A DNA stretch of 64,000 nt from Streptomyces sp. A3M-1-3 (lineage in GTDB: Bacteria; Actinomycetota; Actinomycetes; Streptomycetales; Streptomycetaceae), in the NCBI RefSeq assembly GCF_024213665.1, contig NZ_JANAVP010000019.1:62001-126000 (forward strand), read 5' to 3'. Below the pieces are notes generated by a model, which was given only the letters and a program-made list of their open reading frames with translations, had not been told where the DNA came from and did no database searches. A program made the position numbers and the translations under genes. This document shows positions 1 to 8,633 of this stretch, piece by piece (the first letter of the stretch is position 1; every line of letters begins with the position of its first letter).

Positions 1-348
1 TCAAGGTCCGCCTCGACGGCGGGCAGGACCTGACGGCCGCCATCACGCTGGAGGCCGTCAGGGAACTGGGCCTCACCGCCGGCTCCGCGGTCCGCGCCCT
101 CGTCAAGTCCACCGAAGTGTCGCTGGCGACCGGCCCTTGTCGAGGGCCTGAGCATCCGCAACCAGCTCCGGGGCACGGTCGACCGGATCGCCACCGGCGG
201 CGCCATGGTCGGCGTCAAAGTGACCATCGAGGGCGGCGAACTGACCGCCGCGATCACCAAGGATGCGGTGACCGACCTCCGACTTGCCGAGGGATCCCCG
301 GTGGTCGCCCTCATCAAGTCCACCGAGATCGCCCTCGCCACCGCCTGA
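1..348 (+). pseudogene. TOBE/Mop-type molybdopterin-binding protein, 3' part, with a one-base frameshift
   Basis: The left edge cuts the gene. Two consecutive TOBE (Mop) modules can be read. The first, in the frame starting at base 3, ends in VKSTEVSLATGP. The second, in the frame of base 142, starts EGLSIRNQLRGTV and ends IALATA-stop at 346-348. The frames differ by one base. Removing one T from the TT at 138-139 restores ATGPVEGLSIRNQ, which is how such tandem Mop modules normally join. The family binds molybdate or tungstate in the cytoplasm for storage or regulation. The extra base is either a real lesion or an assembly error, so pseudogene status is provisional. Confidence 0.7.
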
Positions 349-388
349 GAACGGCGGCCGTCAGCGGCACACCGCGCGATGTCCAGCA

Positions 389-3004
389 CTACCCGGCGAG
401 CCGGCGACCGGCCGCAGCGCCGTTCGCCGTCCGGCGTGCGCGCAGCGCCGCGGGGCGCCACCGCATCACGCGCGTCGCCACGACGGCGTACGCGATGCCG
501 ACGAGCAGCGAGGCGATCATCGCAACCACGGCGAACTGGTCCCCCAGTCGCGGGAAGACCTGCCAGTGCGTCAGGTAGATGTAGAGCGAACTGCTCGCCA
601 GTACGCCCGCCACGCGGTTGACCGACGCCAGGCTCGGCACGTTCCGTACCCACACCAGCAGCGTCAGACCCGCCATGATGACCGCCTCCCGGGCGGGCTG
701 GCCGAAGAAGCCCGGGACCGTCGCCAGCGCCGCCGCCGTGACCAGCAGCCGCTGGCGTACCGAGACCGCCTTCGCGGCCGCCCAGCCCATGGCGAACAGC
801 CAGAACACGGTGACCGCGAGCGGAATGTGCCCGCGGGCGTCGAGGCCGAGGAGGTCGTAGCGCCCGATCAGCCCGAGCGCCGTCAGGGCCGTGGGGAGGG
901 CGAACGGGAAGCGTCTCTCGGTGCGGTCGAGCAGCGGTACGGCGAGCACGGCGGCCATCACGACCAGCATGTAGACGAGGGCTTCGATGAACCAGAAACC
1001 GTCGTGCTCTCCGAGCAGGCTGGTGAGCAGGAGGACGTTGGTGAGCCGGTAGTCGTCGGTGACCAGCAGCATCAGCGCCAGCCAGGCCATGCTCGGCACG
1101 GCGATCCGCGCGACGCTCCGGGCCATGTTCCGCAGTCGTTCGCGGCGGTCGGCCGAAGTGAGGTGGAAGCGGGCGAAGTTGTAGCCGGCGACGCCCAGCA
1201 GTACGTGTGCGCCGCCCTTGACCATGAAGAGATGGATGTGCGAGCCGACGATCAGCACGATGGCGACGGCGCGCAGGGCGATGCCGGTCTCCAGCGAGCG
1301 GCGCCGGCCGCGTGCGCCGGCGCCCTTCACGGGCGGCCGTACCGGCTGCCTCAGTTCCCGGATCGGGAGCGTGTGCCAGGTGTCGGGGAGGCGGCCGAGC
1401 GCCTCTTCGAGGCGGAGCGACATCTCCACGTACGACAGTGAGTCGCCGCCCATCGAGGCGAAGCTGCTGTCCTCGGTGACATCGTCGCGGTCGAGGATCT
1501 CGGCGTAGAGCCGGCACAGGTCGACGGGCCCGTCCTGCTCTGCCTTCGCGTGCGCGGCCACTTGAGTGCCCTGCCCCGCCGCCGGCCGGGTCAGCTCGCG
1601 TACGGCCCGGTAGTCGGGCTTGCCCGTGGCCAGCCGGGGCAGTTCCGGGAGGACGCAGACGCGGACCGCGTGGGCCGGCAGGCCGCATTCGCCGGTCACC
1701 AGCCGCCGGATGTGCGCGATGTCGATGCCGTCCGTCGCGGCCGCGGCCGCGTCAACGGCCACCGCCACCACGAGTGCGTCGTCGTCACTGGTGCAGCAGC
1801 AGGTGATGCCTTGCTTCTCGAGCATCGCCTCGACCCGCTGGGGGTCGATCCGCAGGCCGAGGATCTTCGCGAACCGGCTGCGCCGCCCGACCAGTTCGTA
1901 CAGGCCGTCGGCGCCGCGCCGGGCGATGTCGCCGGTGTGCAGTTCCTCGACGGTCCGGCCGAGGCGCAGGTCGGCCGGGCTCTCGGCGTAGCCCAGCATC
2001 ACGTTCGGCCCCGCGTACACCAGCTCGCCGGTGTCCTCGCCTGGCCATTCCGGCAGGGGCGACAGGCGGAAGGAGCCGCCCGGTATCGCGACACCGGCCG
2101 CCTCCGGGCGGGTTTCCGCGAGGTCCGGCGGCAGGTAGGCCATGCGCGCCGTCGCCTCGGTCTGGCCGTACATCACGAACAGGTCCCAGCCGCCGGTCCG
2201 GCCCAGGGCCGCGTAGTGCGCGACCCGGTCGGGCGCCAGCCGCCCGCCCGCCTGGGTGACATAGCGCAGGTGCGGCAGTTCCATCCCGGCGAAGCCGACC
2301 CGGTCGAGCAGGTCGAAGGTGTACGGGACACCGGCGAACGTCGAACCGCGGCCCGCGCGGAACAGCTCCCAGAAGCAGGAGTCCGCCACCGAGAGGTCGG
2401 TGAGGATCACCCCGGCGCCCCGGAGCAGGTGGCTGTGGACGACGGAGAGGCCGTAGCAGTAGTGCAGGGGCAGGGTCGTGGCGGCGCGGTCGGTGTCCCG
2501 GATGCCCAGGTACTCGGCGATGGACTCCGCGTTCGCCTGAAGGTTCTCGTGCGAGAGGCGGACGAGCTTGGGAGATCCGGTCGAGCCGGACGTGCTCAGC
2601 AGCAGAGCGAGGTCCGGATGCAGGGCGTGTGCGGAAACCGCGCGGCGCTCGTCGAGCACCCACTCCCCACCCTCGGGACGTGCCACGACGTCCGGGTCGT
2701 ACGCGTCGACGAGCGACTGTACGGCTTCCGGATGGTCGCCCGGGACCAGCAGGACAGGGTGCCCCGCGGCCAGCGCCGCGAGGTGGACGACCAGGGCCTC
2801 GACGGTGTTGGCGCCGACGAGCAGGACCAGTCGCCGCTCCCGGCCGAGGCGGCGGGCGGTCACGTCCACCCGGGCGGCCAGCTCGCGGTAGGAGACCGTG
2901 CCGTCCGCGGTGATGAGCGCGGTGCGGTCGCCATGGGCCGCGAGAGTACGGGCGAACGGGACGGCCTTGGTGCTGCCTGCGAGCAGGCCGGAAGGGACTA
3001 TCAC
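389..3004 (-). CDS. Adenylation domain - carrier protein - membrane acyltransferase fusion
   Basis: An 871-residue protein with three parts. Residues about 1-480 are an AMP-dependent synthetase: A3-type motif STSGSTGSPKLVRLSH, then HTGDIARRG, and a C-terminal TGKPDYR with the expected lysine. Residues about 510-580 are a phosphopantetheine carrier (MGGDSLSYVEMSL, serine after GGD). Residues about 595-860 carry many hydrophobic segments resembling the acyltransferase-3 family. It probably activates an acyl group, loads it on its own carrier and transfers it at the membrane. Substrate unknown. The start is GTG 3004. An iron-box-like site lies just upstream, suggesting iron repression. Domain order is well supported; the reaction is inferred. 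Confidence 0.8.
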   Translation of the reverse strand: MIVPSGLLAGSTKAVPFARTLAAHGDRTALITADGTVSYRELAARVDVTARRLGRERRLVLLVGANTVEALVVHLAALAAGHPVLLVPGDHPEAVQSLVDAYDPDVVARPEGGEWVLDERRAVSAHALHPDLALLLSTSGSTGSPKLVRLSHENLQANAESIAEYLGIRDTDRAATTLPLHYCYGLSVVHSHLLRGAGVILTDLSVADSCFWELFRAGRGSTFAGVPYTFDLLDRVGFAGMELPHLRYVTQAGGRLAPDRVAHYAALGRTGGWDLFVMYGQTEATARMAYLPPDLAETRPEAAGVAIPGGSFRLSPLPEWPGEDTGELVYAGPNVMLGYAESPADLRLGRTVEELHTGDIARRGADGLYELVGRRSRFAKILGLRIDPQRVEAMLEKQGITCCCTSDDDALVVAVAVDAAAAATDGIDIAHIRRLVTGECGLPAHAVRVCVLPELPRLATGKPDYRAVRELTRPAAGQGTQVAAHAKAEQDGPVDLCRLYAEILDRDDVTEDSSFASMGGDSLSYVEMSLRLEEALGRLPDTWHTLPIRELRQPVRPPVKGAGARGRRRSLETGIALRAVAIVLIVGSHIHLFMVKGGAHVLLGVAGYNFARFHLTSADRRERLRNMARSVARIAVPSMAWLALMLLVTDDYRLTNVLLLTSLLGEHDGFWFIEALVYMLVVMAAVLAVPLLDRTERRFPFALPTALTALGLIGRYDLLGLDARGHIPLAVTVFWLFAMGWAAAKAVSVRQRLLVTAAALATVPGFFGQPAREAVIMAGLTLLVWVRNVPSLASVNRVAGVLASSSLYIYLTHWQVFPRLGDQFAVVAMIASLLVGIAYAVVATRVMRWRPAALRARRTANGAAAGRRLAG

Positions 3005-3013
3005 GAGCGCATC

Positions 3014-3032
3014 TTAGGAAAGCCTTACTTTA
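3014..3032 (-). promoter_or_regulatory. Iron-box-like operator for the adenylation-acyltransferase gene
   Basis: On the minus strand the site reads TAAAGTAAGGCTTTCCTAA. It matches the DmdR/IdeR consensus TTAGGTTAGGCTCACCTAA at 14 of 19 positions and lies 10 bases before GTG 3004. Binding is inferred from the match and from the neighbouring, better box for the divergent iron importer. Confidence 0.55.
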
Positions 3033-3101
3033 TTTGATAGTCACAGAGAAGTCACAACTGATCCACAGCGGGTGCAACGTTGCGTACGTCACGCTTGACG
3101 T

Positions 3102-3120
3102 TTAGGTTAGCTTTACCTTA
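3102..3120 (+). promoter_or_regulatory. Iron box upstream of the ferric iron importer
   Basis: TTAGGTTAGCTTTACCTTA matches the DmdR/IdeR consensus TTAGGTTAGGCTCACCTAA at 16 of 19 positions. It sits about 50 bases upstream of ATG 3170, in the divergent intergenic region. Repression by iron-loaded DmdR is expected. Confidence 0.8.
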
Positions 3121-3169
3121 TTTATTAGGGCGTTCATTCTCAGGTTGCCATGCTAGGAAGGCTTCACCC

Positions 3170-4192
3170 ATGCGACGCCCCTTGGCCCGCCGTCCGCTGC
3201 TCGCACTCGCCGCGGCCGCCCTGCTCCTCCCCACCGTCGCCGGCTGCGGCAGCGACGAGGACGACGCAGGCCTCGTGATCTACTCCGGCCGTAACGAGAA
3301 GCTGGTCGAGCCGCTGCTGGAGGAGCTGGAGAAGGCCGTCGGCACCACGGTCGCCGTCCGCTACGGCGACAGCGCCGAGCTGGCGGCCCAGATCCTCGAA
3401 GAGGGCGACAAGACCAAGGCGGGACTGTTCTTCTCGCAGGACGCCGGAGCCCTCGGCGCCCTCTCCAAGCAGGGCCGCCTCGCGAAGCTGCCGCAGGCCT
3501 CGCTCGACCAGGTCGACGCGGAGTTCCGCGGCGGCGCGGGCGACTGGACCGGCACCTCCGGGCGCGCCCGCGTCCTCGCGTACAACCCCGACAAGGTCGC
3601 CAAGGTGCCGGACAGCGTGCACGACCTGGTCAAGCCGGAGTGGAAGGGCAAGGTCGGTTACGTCCCGACGAACGCCTCGTTCCAGGCCTTCGTCACCGGC
3701 ATGCGTGTCCTGGAGGGCGACGACGCGACCCGCACCTGGCTCAAGGGCCTCAAGGCCAACGACCCCAAGGTCTACGAGAACAACCTCAATGTGCTCGAGG
3801 GCGTCGGCGAGGGTGAGGTGTCCCTCGGCCTGGTCAACCACTACTACTGGTACGAACAGGTCGCCGAGAAGGGCGAGGACAAGGTCGGCGCGAAGATCCA
3901 CTTCCTGCCGGGCGGCGACCCGGGCGCGCTGGTCAACGTGGCCGGCGTGGGCATCCTCAAGGGCAGCGACCAGGCACCGGTCGCGCAGAAGGCCGTCGAC
4001 TTCCTGCTCTCCAAGAAGGCGCAGACCTACTTCGCCGAGGAGACCAAGGAGTACCCGCTGGCCGCCGGCGTCACCACCAAGGTCAAGGACCTTCCGCCGC
4101 TGGACTCCCTCGAGGCCCCCAAGATCGACCTGGGCAAGCTCGATTCTCTTCAGGAGACCCTGAAGATGCTCCAGGACGTCGGGATGGTCTGA
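3170..4192 (+). CDS. Ferric iron ABC transporter, substrate-binding lipoprotein
   Basis: A 340-residue extracytoplasmic binding protein of the FutA/FbpA/SfuA type. The N-terminus has a signal peptide with lipobox TVAGC, so Cys26 should be lipidated and anchor the protein outside the membrane. The mature part starts with LVIYSGRNEKLVEPLL, a typical opening for iron-binding family members, and has a ligand-lobe VNHYYWYEQ tyrosine cluster. ATG 3170 is preferred over the earlier in-frame 3080 start because it follows AGGAAGG at 3155-3161 and starts the signal peptide. First gene of a three-gene importer operon behind an iron box. Confidence 0.92.
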   Translation: MRRPLARRPLLALAAAALLLPTVAGCGSDEDDAGLVIYSGRNEKLVEPLLEELEKAVGTTVAVRYGDSAELAAQILEEGDKTKAGLFFSQDAGALGALSKQGRLAKLPQASLDQVDAEFRGGAGDWTGTSGRARVLAYNPDKVAKVPDSVHDLVKPEWKGKVGYVPTNASFQAFVTGMRVLEGDDATRTWLKGLKANDPKVYENNLNVLEGVGEGEVSLGLVNHYYWYEQVAEKGEDKVGAKIHFLPGGDPGALVNVAGVGILKGSDQAPVAQKAVDFLLSKKAQTYFAEETKEYPLAAGVTTKVKDLPPLDSLEAPKIDLGKLDSLQETLKMLQDVGMV

Positions 4193-4198
4193 TCCGTC

Positions 4199-5803
4199 AT
4201 GCGCACAGCCGTCATGCGCAGCAGGGATCCCGTTGATCCGACGGGTCCCGCGGCCGCCCCGGCCGGCTCACCGGCGCCGCCCGGGCGGCTGCGCGCGCAG
4301 CGCAGACCGCCGGCCGCCCTGGTCGTTCCGGCCGCCGTCGCCGCGATGTTCGCCCTGCTGCCGCTCGGCTACCTCGCGGTGCGATCACTGGAACGCGGCC
4401 CCGGCTTCGCCTGGGACGTCGTCGCCAACGAGCGCACCGCGCTGCTCCTCGGCCGCAGCCTGGGACTCGCCGCCGTCGTCGTGACGGTGAGCCTGGTGCT
4501 GGGCGTCTCGCTGGCCTGGCTGACCGTACGGACCGCACTGCCCGGCGCCCGCGTCTGGTCGGTGCTGGTCACGCTGCCGCTGGCCGTGCCCAGCTATGTC
4601 GCGGCCTTCGCCTGGCTGTCCGCCTTTCCCGCACTCGCGGGTTTCACCGGCTCCGCCCTGGCACTGACCCTGGTGAGCTTCCCGTACGTCTACCTGCCGG
4701 TCACCGCCGCGCTGCGCGGCACCGACCCGGCGCAGGAGGAAGTGGCCCGCTCGCTCGGACTCGGTCCACTGCGGACCTTCGTGCGCGTCACCCTGCCGCA
4801 GCTCCGCCCGGCGGCCGCCGGGGGAGCGGTGCTGGTCGCGCTGTACGTGCTCTCCGACTTCGGCGCGGTGTCGCTGATGCGGTACGACACCTTCACCCGC
4901 GGCATCTACACCTCCTACCGGGCCAGCTTCGACCGCACCCCGGCCGCCGCGCTCAGCGTCGTCCTGGTGGTGATGACCGTCGCCCTGGTCGCCCTGGAGG
5001 CGCGTACGCGCGGCCGCGCCGGACACGCCAGGACCGGCACCGGCACCGCCCGCCGCGCCGTCCCCGCTCCGCTGGGCCGGCTGCGGGTACCCGCGCTGCT
5101 GTGGTGCGGCGCGGTCACCACGATCGCCGTCGTCATCCCGCTGGGCACGCTCGGGTACTGGCTGGCCGTCGGCAACTCGGCGACCTGGGACCCGGCCGGG
5201 CTGCTCGACACCGCCGGTACGACCCTCGGGGTCGCCGCGGGCGGCGCCGCGCTCACCACCCTGCTCGCGCTGCCGGTCGGTGTGATCGCCGCCCGGTACC
5301 GGGGCCGGGCCGCGCACCTGCTGGAGCAGTCCGCGTACGCCGGACACGCGCTGCCCGGCATCACCGTCGCCCTGGCCCTGGTCTTCTTCGCCGTCCGCTA
5401 CGCCGAGCCGCTGTACCAGCGACTCCCGCTGCTGGTCTGCGCGTACGCCGTGCTGTTCCTGCCGGTCTCGGTGGCGGCCACCCGAGCCGCCGTGCTCCAG
5501 GCCCCGCCGGTGCTGGAGGACGTCGCCCGCTCGCTGGGGCGCAGCCCGCTGCGCGTACTGCGCGAGGTCACGGTTCCGCTGGCCGCCCCCGGCGTCGCGG
5601 CGGGCGCCGCCCTGACGTTCGTGGTCTGCATGAAGGAACTGCCGGCGACGCTCCTGCTCCGGCCCACCGGCATGGACACCCTCGCCACCCGGCTGTGGAC
5701 CGAGACCGGAACCGGATCGTTCGCCGCCGCGGCTCCGTACGCGGCGGCCCTGATCCTGCTGGCCGCCCTTCCCTCCTACCTCCTCGGGAGGCACCGCACA
5801 TGA
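4199..5803 (+). CDS. Ferric iron ABC transporter, two-domain permease
   Basis: A 534-residue inner-membrane protein of the FbpB/SfuB type with two fused permease halves, each with an EAA-like cytoplasmic loop: EEVARSLGLGPLRTFVRVTLP in the first and EDVARSLGRSPLRVLREVTVP in the second. About twelve hydrophobic segments follow a Pro/Ala/Arg-rich N-terminus. The fused form carries both permease roles on one chain. It begins 6 bases after the binding-protein stop; ATG 4214 is an alternative in-frame start. The stop overlaps the ATPase start as ATGA. Confidence 0.92.
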   Translation: MRTAVMRSRDPVDPTGPAAAPAGSPAPPGRLRAQRRPPAALVVPAAVAAMFALLPLGYLAVRSLERGPGFAWDVVANERTALLLGRSLGLAAVVVTVSLVLGVSLAWLTVRTALPGARVWSVLVTLPLAVPSYVAAFAWLSAFPALAGFTGSALALTLVSFPYVYLPVTAALRGTDPAQEEVARSLGLGPLRTFVRVTLPQLRPAAAGGAVLVALYVLSDFGAVSLMRYDTFTRGIYTSYRASFDRTPAAALSVVLVVMTVALVALEARTRGRAGHARTGTGTARRAVPAPLGRLRVPALLWCGAVTTIAVVIPLGTLGYWLAVGNSATWDPAGLLDTAGTTLGVAAGGAALTTLLALPVGVIAARYRGRAAHLLEQSAYAGHALPGITVALALVFFAVRYAEPLYQRLPLLVCAYAVLFLPVSVAATRAAVLQAPPVLEDVARSLGRSPLRVLREVTVPLAAPGVAAGAALTFVVCMKELPATLLLRPTGMDTLATRLWTETGTGSFAAAAPYAAALILLAALPSYLLGRHRT

Positions 5804-6849
5804 CAGCCCCGCTCATGACCGAGCTGCGGATCACCGGCCTGTCCAAGGCATACGGCCCGGACTCCGCCGTCCTCGACGGGCTCGATCTCACGGTCCCGGG
5901 CGGCGCGCTGGCCGCCGTACTCGGGCCGTCCGGCTGCGGCAAGACCACCCTGCTGCGCATCATCGCCGGCTTCCTGCGGGCCGACGCGGGCAGCGTCACG
6001 GTCGGCGGCCGCACGCTGACCGGGCCGGGGCTGCATCTGCCGCCGGAGAGCCGCCGGATCGGGATCGTCCCCCAGGAGGGCGCGCTCTTCCCGCACTTGA
6101 GTGTGGCCCGCAATGTCGCCTTCGGACTGACCGGTCTCGACCGGGCCAAGCGGCGCGGCCGTACCGAGGAGATGCTCGAACTCGTCGGCCTCGGCGGCTA
6201 CGGCGACCGGATGCCGCACGAGCTGTCCGGCGGCCAGCAGCAGCGCATCGCCCTGGCCCGGGCGCTCGCGCCGGAACCGGCCCTGGTGCTGCTCGACGAG
6301 CCGTTCAACGCCCTGGACAGCGCCCTGCGCGCCGGAGTCCGGTCCGATGTCCGGGCCGCCCTGCGGGCCACCGGCGCCACCGCGATCCTGGTCACCCACG
6401 ACCAGCAGGAGGCCCTCTCCACGGCCGACCTCGTCGCGGTCGTACGCAACGGGACGATCGCCCAGTGCGACACGCCCCAGGAGGTCTACCGCCGGCCTGC
6501 GAGCCCCTGGGTGGCCGGCTTCGTCGGCGACGCCGTACTGGTCCCCGGCACCGCCGACAACGGCACGGCCGCCACCGCCCTGGGCCGGCTCCCGTTGGCC
6601 GCGCCCGCCGCCGGGCGGCGGGACGGGACGGTCCTGCTCCGGCCCGAGCAGCTGCAACTCACCGAGGCCGCGACCGGCGTACGCGGCACGGTGACCGATG
6701 TGTGCTTCTACGGCCATGACGCGATGGTCAGCGTCACCGTCGACGGGCTGGACCTCCCGGTGGACGTCCGCGTCGCCGGGCCGGTGACCGTACGCCCCGG
6801 CGAGGAGACGGGCATCCGCGTCACCGGCGAGGCGACGCTGCATCCGTGA
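5800..6849 (+). CDS. Ferric iron ABC transporter, ATPase subunit
   Basis: A 349-residue cytoplasmic ATPase that should drive iron import through the preceding permease. Walker A GPSGCGKTT is at about residues 42-50, the signature LSGGQQQR and Walker B LVLLDEP follow, and the switch histidine is in LVTHDQQEA. The C-terminal 100 residues contain VLLRPEQLQL and look like a TOBE regulatory domain, as in FbpC. ATG 5800 overlaps the permease stop (ATGA), implying coupled translation. Confidence 0.93.
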   Translation: MTAPLMTELRITGLSKAYGPDSAVLDGLDLTVPGGALAAVLGPSGCGKTTLLRIIAGFLRADAGSVTVGGRTLTGPGLHLPPESRRIGIVPQEGALFPHLSVARNVAFGLTGLDRAKRRGRTEEMLELVGLGGYGDRMPHELSGGQQQRIALARALAPEPALVLLDEPFNALDSALRAGVRSDVRAALRATGATAILVTHDQQEALSTADLVAVVRNGTIAQCDTPQEVYRRPASPWVAGFVGDAVLVPGTADNGTAATALGRLPLAAPAAGRRDGTVLLRPEQLQLTEAATGVRGTVTDVCFYGHDAMVSVTVDGLDLPVDVRVAGPVTVRPGEETGIRVTGEATLHP

Positions 6850-6879
6850 CCGAGAGCCGCGCCCACCGGTTCAACGCCA

Positions 6880-7070
6880 CCGCGAGGACGATCCCGACGA
6901 ACCCCGAGGGCCCGCGTGCCGAGCGCGAACACTTCGGTCACGGCGGCCCCGGTGAGGGCGGCGAGTACGCCGACCTGCCACACGGGGCGGCCGCTGACGA
7001 CGGATCGGACCGGGTACGTGCCGGTGGTGCGGGGGCGGTGCGCGCGGTCGCGGTCATGGCGGTGCCTCAT
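6880..7070 (-). pseudogene. Possible 5' remnant of a small membrane protein gene (DUF6069-like)
   Basis: Reading from ATG 7070 on the minus strand gives a basic N-terminus, then one hydrophobic segment (VWQVGVLAALTGAAVTEVFA) that resembles the first helix of small four-helix DUF6069-type proteins. Beyond about residue 55 the reading is Arg/Pro-rich and runs antisense into the ATPase gene, so the rest of the protein is missing. The family assignment rests on one helix and is tentative. Confidence 0.25.
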
Positions 7071-7084
7071 GGTCGGCGGTTGGG

Positions 7085-7126
7085 GTTGCCGTTGCGGTTG
7101 CGGTTGCGGTTGCGGTTGCGGTTGCT
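7085..7126 (+). repeat. Hexanucleotide tandem repeat (GTTGCG)n
   Basis: Five exact GTTGCG units at 7091-7120 with imperfect units on both sides. The repeat is intergenic. Such simple arrays slip easily; no function can be read from it. Confidence 0.9.
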
Positions 7127-7206
7127 TCGCAGGGGTGGACCGCGACGCGGCTCACAACTCATCGGTTCCCGGCCAGGAATTCCGCGACGCAGCTCATAGA
7201 CGTCCG

Positions 7207-8478
7207 CTAGCGGCCCACCGGGTCGCCGTGCGCGCCGTCGCCCGGGGTCATCAGCGTCAGATGGCCGCCCTCGTCCAGCGGAGTAGGAACGCTCAGCACC
7301 CGGTGGCGGGCGGGCTGTTCGGCGTCCACCAGGTGGATCTCGCCGTGGCCGCCGCGGGTCACCGCGATCAGTGAGGAGCCGGGGGAGGCGGCGACCGCGC
7401 GCCGCTGGACGCCGTCCCACGGTGTGTCACCGCGGCGCGGCGCACCCGCCATCGGCGGGAGCGGGACGCGGGCGGTGACCTCGGGCCGGGGCGAGCCCGA
7501 GGTCGAGGCCGAGGCCGAGGAGATCAGGATCAGTTCGTCGCCGTCGGGATGGATCCGTACGAAGGCGACGTGCCGGGCGGCCACGGCGAGCCGGAAGACC
7601 AGACCCGGGCCGAGGTCCAGGCGCCCCGTCGTGCCCTCGTCGAGCCGGTGCCACCAGGCGTGGTTGGTCCACTCGGGCCACTCCCCGGGCGCGCCGGGAC
7701 CGCCGCGGACGCAGGACCACAGGGTCCGCCGGGCCGGGTCGAGCCGCAGGTAGTACCCGCGGCCCTCGCCGCCCCAGGACAGCGGAGCCTCGGAGACGAG
7801 CCGGCCGTTCTCGGCGCGCGCCCGGTGCACCCCTTCGCCGGTCGCCGCGAACAGTCGTCCGGTGACCGGGTCCTGGGCGTCCCCGTGCCCGTCGGCGGGC
7901 AGCGGGAGGCTGTGATGCGCCTCGGCAGGCGGGCAGGCGGGCGCGGCGGCCAGCAGTTCGAAGTGCCGGTAGGCGGTGAGGGAGCCGGGCTCGCGGTGCC
8001 GGAGCACGACGAGCGGGTCCCGGCCGCCCAGCACCACAACGCCCGGTTCACCGACCCGGGTTCGTACCCGTACCGCACGTGCTCCCCCCTCGGCCGCCAG
8101 GTCGACGACGGTCAGCAGGTCGCTCCAGGCCTCCCAGTTGCGCCCGAGGCCGGTGGTGACCGCGAGGCGGCGGCCGGCCGGATCGGCGGCCAGATGCTCC
8201 GCGGGCACTGCGACCGGAATGGTCACCTCCACCCAGGGCAGGCCGTCGCCCGCCGCGAAGGGCGCCAGCACGACCAGTTCCCCGGCGCGGTCGTCGACGA
8301 AGGCCGTGCGGTCCCCGGGGAGTGCGAGGAAGCCCGCGTGCTCGGCGAGATGGCGGCCGTCGAGCCGCGCCAGCGGGCGGCCCTCCGGAAGGTCCAACAG
8401 GTGTACGGACCCGGCGATTTGGTCGGCGACGAGCAGTAGGGCGGACGGGATCGCGGGCGGATGGACGGGCGTGGTCAT
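7207..8478 (-). CDS. Predicted beta-propeller-like protein, divergent from the metallophore importer
   Basis: A 423-residue protein I cannot assign to a named family. It has repeated short strand patterns such as LLVADQIAGSVHLLDLPEG, AGELVVLAPF, RRLAVTTG and SSLIAVTRGGHGEIHLVD, which look like blades of a WD/YVTN-type propeller. There is no signal peptide, so it is probably cytosolic. ATG 8478 is chosen because GGAGGAGCTC precedes it on the minus strand; the upstream extension to 8580 is non-conserved in character. It shares a Zur-like box with the binding-protein gene, so it may belong to the same zinc-controlled system. Confidence 0.75.
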   Translation of the reverse strand: MTTPVHPPAIPSALLLVADQIAGSVHLLDLPEGRPLARLDGRHLAEHAGFLALPGDRTAFVDDRAGELVVLAPFAAGDGLPWVEVTIPVAVPAEHLAADPAGRRLAVTTGLGRNWEAWSDLLTVVDLAAEGGARAVRVRTRVGEPGVVVLGGRDPLVVLRHREPGSLTAYRHFELLAAAPACPPAEAHHSLPLPADGHGDAQDPVTGRLFAATGEGVHRARAENGRLVSEAPLSWGGEGRGYYLRLDPARRTLWSCVRGGPGAPGEWPEWTNHAWWHRLDEGTTGRLDLGPGLVFRLAVAARHVAFVRIHPDGDELILISSASASTSGSPRPEVTARVPLPPMAGAPRRGDTPWDGVQRRAVAASPGSSLIAVTRGGHGEIHLVDAEQPARHRVLSVPTPLDEGGHLTLMTPGDGAHGDPVGR

Positions 8479-8518
8479 GGGAGCTCCTCCGGTGCGGGCT
8501 GGGCAGGCGGACTTGATT

Positions 8519-8533
8519 TGGTAATGATTATCA
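8519..8533 (+). promoter_or_regulatory. Zur-like box between the propeller gene and the importer operon
   Basis: TGGTAATGATTATCA is a near-palindrome (arms agree at 6 of 7 positions) and matches the Streptomyces Zur consensus TGAAAATGATTTTCA, as I recall it, at 12 of 15 positions. It lies in an AT-rich stretch of an otherwise very GC-rich region, 41 bases before the propeller start and 100 bases before the importer start. It could also be bound by a Fur-family relative. Confidence 0.65.
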
Positions 8534-8633
8534 TGTGTAAATGAGGGCCTCGGGGGGATGGCCGGGGCGCCCCTCCGCACCTGACGTGCCTGTCGTCAGC
8601 GCTCCGGAAGACGAGAAGAACAGAGAGCTGCCG

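Larger units (their letters stand above)
6850..7206. other. Intergenic region between the iron importer and the propeller-like gene
   Basis: A 357-base gap. It contains a possible remnant of a small membrane-protein gene on the minus strand (about 6880-7070) and a hexanucleotide repeat (7085-7126). I see no intact gene, no RNA gene and no clear terminator. Confidence 0.5.

Noticed and set aside
284..1441. Long open frame on the plus strand, antisense to the adenylation-acyltransferase gene
   Set aside because: Arg/Gly/Glu-rich reading with no domain pattern; it is a GC-driven shadow of the minus-strand gene, which has clear motifs.
7085..7126. Hexanucleotide array as a CRISPR or origin iteron set
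   Set aside because: Units are 6 bases with no spacers and no replication gene nearby; it is a simple microsatellite.
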